From the NCBI RefSeq assembly GCF_014306095.1, contig NZ_JACRWC010000063.1, forward strand, positions 1-23,786: DNA of 23,786 nucleotides, given 5' to 3'. Positions 20,797-23,786 of this stretch are shown here, one piece after another. The position numbers were made by a program, and so were the translations under genes. The first letter of the stretch is position 1, and each line of letters starts with the position of its first letter. The notes under the pieces were generated by a model. That model was not told the DNA's origin. It made no database searches and saw nothing but the letters and a program-made list of their open reading frames with translations. Source of the DNA: Lentihominibacter faecis (GTDB lineage Bacteria; Bacillota; Clostridia; Peptostreptococcales; Anaerovoracaceae).

Positions 20797-23229
20797 ATGA
20801 AAAGAAGAGTTATCATAAGTATTTTGACGGTCATAATGATTATGACCATGTTTCAAACCGCTGCGTTTGCGACAGACGGAGAGGGTTCCGCGGCAGGTGT
20901 CTCCACCTCTCCGAAAGCTGCCATTTATCTCGACCAGCAACATGGTGCGGATAGCAATGACGGACTGACGAAAAAGTCCGCAGTAAAGACTATTGAAAAG
21001 GCAAATGAACTTGCAAAAAGCAATCATACAAATGACATTTGCCTTACCAGCCTTTACATGGTCACGGGAGCAGAAGTTTGGGATCTTGGTGGAAAGACAC
21101 TACATCGCTGTGGTCTCGGCGGTTATATGATTGAACTCAGCAATGCGTCTGCATCGCTTACAATGAGTAATGTTGTAATTGACGGCGCGGAGTGCACTGT
21201 GGATGCAACACACGCTGCGGAGACCGACTCGATCATCAAGGCGGCGAACGGTGGCACCATCGTATTGAAGAGCGGCGCTGTCTTGCAAAACAATAAAGCG
21301 GCTCAGTTTGGTTCCGGTATTTTAGCGAATAACCGCGTCAACATAACGATGGAGGACGGCGCGATCATTCGTAATAATACAAACCGCAATTACGAATTGG
21401 GCGGTGGCATTCTGATCGGCAACGGTAGCACCTTTACCATGAACGGCGGCGAGATAAGCGGTAATACAGCGAATGGCGGCGGCGGTGTTGCGATTATCGG
21501 CTCGTCGATGGTCATGAACGACGGTACAATCTCCAACAACAGCACCTACCGGACATCCGGTCAGGGGAGCTATGGTGCCGGTGTTTATGTTGCAGACTAT
21601 GCTAACGCAAGCGGCGGAGATACCTTGTTTACATCTGCACCGGCTTCTTTTGAAATGAATGGCGGCAGCATTAGTGATAACACGGCGCTTGACTACGGCG
21701 GCGGGATACTCACCTTCCCGCAACAAAGCAAAAAAATTACAATCAATATTAACAACGGCAAAATTTCCGGAAATCAGGTAACGGGAGGAAGCGGCGGAGC
21801 AGTCGCAGCATTCTTTGGTGTTACTGAGCTGAATATCAAGAGCGGCACGCTAACGGGAAATAGTGCTCAGAACTATGGTGGCGGTGCTTTTCTGTATGGT
21901 GCAACGAATGTAACGATTTCTGGCGGTACGATTTCCAAAAACAAAGCCTCGCAGGGTGGTGGTGTATGCTTATGGTCTTCATCTGCTGCTAAGCAGACCG
22001 GCGGTTCCATTGAAAACAATGTTGCAAACGCAGGCGGCGGTATCTGCGGCGGTACTTATACCATGACAGGCGGCGTTATCAAGGACAACAACAATTCTCT
22101 GACCAAGGAAGCGCGGCTTTCGGCAAGAGGTGACGGCGTTTATGTAGGTACTGCCTTCAATTTGGGGAATGATGCCGTGATCAGTACAAATAATGATGTT
22201 TATTTGAAAAAAGGTATTTCTGTCGCAAAAGAGGGTCGCTATATCAATGTGATCTCTCCGTATACGGGGGCAAGCACTGCGAAACCGATCCAGATTCATA
22301 GTGAGGACTGCACGGTTGAAGATACGGAAATCGGAACACAGCTTGTTTATTATACGAATGGTGCCGGTGGCGTGACTGCGGCGGCACAGGCGGATGAAAA
22401 CGGCATTTTCGTTCCAAGTTGGAAGATGCAGGAGGGTCTGGTCGTTGGACAGAGCAAGGCGACAGGAAAGACTGACTGGATGACCTATGTACCGGCTGTC
22501 AAAATTCAGTATCAGTGGGTCAGCACAGATAACCCTTCTGATGTGACAGCTCCTGAGAATGAATATATCCGCACTGGAACGGCGTATACTGCCAACGAGC
22601 AGAAGAACACCCATCAAGGATTTACCTTTGATGGGTGGTACACGAACAAACATTGTACGATACGGTATAACGACGGTACGGCGTTGAATGCCGATACTAC
22701 TTTGTATGGCAAGTGGACACCTGCATCTGGTAATCTGGCAGTTACCAAGGTCGTGTCCGGGACTGCTGGGGACACCTCTAAGGCATTCAACTTCACTGTG
22801 ACACTTGGAGATAATAGCATTAATGGTACGTTTGGCGATATGACTTTTACCGATGGTGTTGCAACATTCGCCTTGAAGCACGGTGAGTGCAAGACCGCCT
22901 CGGCTCTGCCCGCAGGGATCACTTACACAGTAACCGAAGCGGAAGCTAATCAGGATGGCTATACTACAGTGGCTACTAAAGCAAGTGGCAGCATCGTGAA
23001 AGACGATACAGTAACAGCAGTCTTTACTAATACCAAGGACAGCGATGTTTCGGAGAGACCGGACTTCCCGGATATGCCGAGTAAACCCAATGCTCCGGAT
23101 AATGCGCCCGATACTGGTGATACCATGAACCTATGGCTATGGACTTCCATGATGGGGATTTCTCTGGTTGGCTTGATTATCTCTCTGATCGTTGTGAAAA
23201 AGAGAAGTCATCATAACCGTAAAATTTAA
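20797..23229 (+). CDS. Wall-anchored beta-helix surface protein (probable phase-variable adhesin)
   Basis: An 810-residue secreted surface protein. It has a signal peptide (residues 1-26, ending TAAFA). A long right-handed parallel beta-helix follows (about 40-480), built of repeats of the type GG-ISGN-A-GGGV (pectin-lyase/polymorphic-outer-membrane-protein-like). Next are an InlB B-repeat (about 568-645, with GFTFDGWY near 611 and TTLYGKW), a Cna-B/DUF7601-like beta domain (about 646-748, LAVTKVVSGTAGDTSKAFNFTVTL), a Pro/Asp-rich spacer, and a sorting signal. The latter is PDTGD at 771-775, a hydrophobic helix and a KKRSHHNRK tail. Such proteins are covalently fixed to the wall by sortase. 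The ATG has AAGGTG upstream. As output of the invertible promoter it is probably displayed by only part of the population. The ligand is unknown. Confidence 0.9.
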   Translation: MKRRVIISILTVIMIMTMFQTAAFATDGEGSAAGVSTSPKAAIYLDQQHGADSNDGLTKKSAVKTIEKANELAKSNHTNDICLTSLYMVTGAEVWDLGGKTLHRCGLGGYMIELSNASASLTMSNVVIDGAECTVDATHAAETDSIIKAANGGTIVLKSGAVLQNNKAAQFGSGILANNRVNITMEDGAIIRNNTNRNYELGGGILIGNGSTFTMNGGEISGNTANGGGGVAIIGSSMVMNDGTISNNSTYRTSGQGSYGAGVYVADYANASGGDTLFTSAPASFEMNGGSISDNTALDYGGGILTFPQQSKKITININNGKISGNQVTGGSGGAVAAFFGVTELNIKSGTLTGNSAQNYGGGAFLYGATNVTISGGTISKNKASQGGGVCLWSSSAAKQTGGSIENNVANAGGGICGGTYTMTGGVIKDNNNSLTKEARLSARGDGVYVGTAFNLGNDAVISTNNDVYLKKGISVAKEGRYINVISPYTGASTAKPIQIHSEDCTVEDTEIGTQLVYYTNGAGGVTAAAQADENGIFVPSWKMQEGLVVGQSKATGKTDWMTYVPAVKIQYQWVSTDNPSDVTAPENEYIRTGTAYTANEQKNTHQGFTFDGWYTNKHCTIRYNDGTALNADTTLYGKWTPASGNLAVTKVVSGTAGDTSKAFNFTVTLGDNSINGTFGDMTFTDGVATFALKHGECKTASALPAGITYTVTEAEANQDGYTTVATKASGSIVKDDTVTAVFTNTKDSDVSERPDFPDMPSKPNAPDNAPDTGDTMNLWLWTSMMGISLVGLIISLIVVKKRSHHNRKI

Positions 23230-23236
23230 GGCTAAT

Positions 23237-23320
23237 CAAAGTTTCTTAGGGTTTACCCAAAGTTTCTTGGGGTCTGGAACTGGGGGCTGACGAAAAACTC
23301 CAAAGTTTCTTGAGGTCTGA
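23237..23320 (+). repeat. Three direct copies of a CAAAGTTTCTT motif
   Basis: CAAAGTTTCTTAGGGT (23237), CAAAGTTTCTTGGGGTCTG (23258) and CAAAGTTTCTTGAGGTCTGAG (23301, one base past the 20-base core) are imperfect direct repeats right after the surface-protein stop. Spacing is 21 and 43 bp. I know no function for them; they could mark a recombination or insertion scar. Confidence 0.6.
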
Positions 23321-23347
23321 GAGAAAACGGAATAACAAAATACAGCG

Positions 23348-23396
23348 GGCTGTTGCATTAACGAGCATAAATGGTTAATGCAACAGCCTTTTTTTA
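23348..23396 (+). terminator. Strong terminator of the surface-protein operon
   Basis: GGCTGTTGCATTAAC pairs perfectly with GTTAATGCAACAGCC over 15 bp with an 11-base loop, followed by seven T. It closes the operon that starts at 20187. Confidence 0.93.
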
Positions 23397-23436
23397 TTTG
23401 AAAGAAATGACACTTGAATTCTTCTATGACTTTTAT

Positions 23437-23517
23437 CACGCTGATTTCAGCCCTATATCCCACGGGTATAGGGCTAGTGGGATGAAATTCTAGCGTGTTA
23501 TCTGTTTTACAAACAGA
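23437..23517. other. Gene-free structured region with nested hairpins
   Basis: Nested inverted repeats: CACGCT/AGCGTG (23437-23442 with 23492-23497), ATTTCA/TGAAAT, and AGCCCTATA/TATAGGGCT (23449-23457 with 23467-23475). ATCCCAC (23457-23463) with GTGGGAT (23477-23483) interleaves with the last and could form a pseudoknot or a competing fold. A separate perfect 7-bp hairpin, TCTGTTT/AAACAGA, occupies 23501-23517. I see no gene in 23397-23768. Confidence 0.5.
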
Positions 23518-23577
23518 ATGGTTCATTTAAATGGAAATATTTTAAAGCATTTCACCCTTCATCACAATGAACCTGGC

Positions 23578-23667
23578 GTAGTAGGATGAAATCCTGAGTC
23601 GGACATCGAAGGAAGCCTCTGAAAATCCCTGGCAGAGTACTCTTTTAACACGTTTTCATCCTACTAC
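23578..23667. repeat. 14-bp perfect inverted repeat around 62 bp
   Basis: GTAGTAGGATGAAA (23578-23591) and its exact complement TTTCATCCTACTAC (23654-23667). The core GGATGAAA also occurs at 23479-23487 in the same orientation and inverted at about 23761-23769, giving four copies in 300 bp, two each way. It could be a mobile-element end, a structured RNA or another recombination site. Confidence 0.55.
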
Positions 23668-23768
23668 AATATACTTATGGTTAATATCCCTTGCAGCCAG
23701 TAAGGAATTATCCATCTTGTTGCTTAAGCTGTTAAAATGTAAGAGCAATCGGTATAGCGATTTCATCC

Positions 23769-23786
23769 CTGTCTCTTATACACATC
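23769..23786. other. Nextera/Tn5 mosaic-end adapter remnant (artefact)
   Basis: The last 18 bases, CTGTCTCTTATACACATC, are 18 of the 19 bases of the Tn5 mosaic end used in Nextera libraries. They are residual sequencing adapter at a contig end, not genomic DNA. Confidence 0.95.

Noticed and set aside
23397..23768. CRISPR array
   Set aside because: Repeats are short, few, in both orientations and irregularly spaced; no cas genes are present.

Overview
The window looks like a draft contig from a fermentative anaerobic Firmicute of the class Clostridia. The signs are mid-range GC, strong AGGAGG-type ribosome sites, an electron-bifurcating [FeFe] hydrogenase operon, and a surface protein with a Gram-positive cell-wall sorting signal. 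I cannot name the genus. The right end (23769-23786) is Nextera/Tn5 adapter sequence, so the contig stops there artificially. No tRNA, rRNA, CRISPR array or complete insertion sequence is visible.

Region 1 (1-3860): two near-identical NCS1 nucleobase/hydantoin-type permeases in tandem on the minus strand; the first is cut by the window edge. A MerR-type regulator fused to a zinc ribbon and a degenerate methyltransferase-like domain is transcribed away from them. Both permease promoters have a 19-bp -35/-10 spacer, typical of MerR-activated promoters.

Region 2 (3965-13438): housekeeping and membrane genes, mostly plus strand. They are a membrane protein overlapping an HD-domain hydrolase, a small two-helix membrane protein, a CmpB-like membrane protein, a phosphohexomutase coupled to the NAD(P)HX epimerase NnrE, a convergent EamA transporter, a histidine phosphatase, RNase HI, an unrecognised anchored protein, and an anchored metallophosphoesterase.

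Region 3 (13388-18738, minus strand): a leaderless SGNH hydrolase-arsR pair, a structured 3' region, and a three-gene hydrogenase operon (HydC, HydB, HydA) that couples NADH and ferredoxin oxidation to H2.

Region 4 (19035-23400) is the most interesting part. A tyrosine recombinase is followed directly by a 244-bp segment bounded by two 24-bp sites in exact inverted orientation. Each site has 9-bp recombinase-arm-like repeats around a 6-bp asymmetric spacer. Inside the segment is a near-consensus promoter (TTGCAA, 17 bp, TATAAT) that points away from the downstream genes, and a terminator that points toward them. Downstream lie an IS3-transposase-derived DNA-binding protein and an 810-residue sorting-signal-anchored beta-helix surface protein. 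I read this as a phase-variation cassette (invertible promoter) captured in the OFF orientation.

Region 5 (23230-23786): a direct-repeat patch, a strong terminator, then about 370 bp without genes but rich in inverted repeats and possible pseudoknots, ending in adapter sequence.
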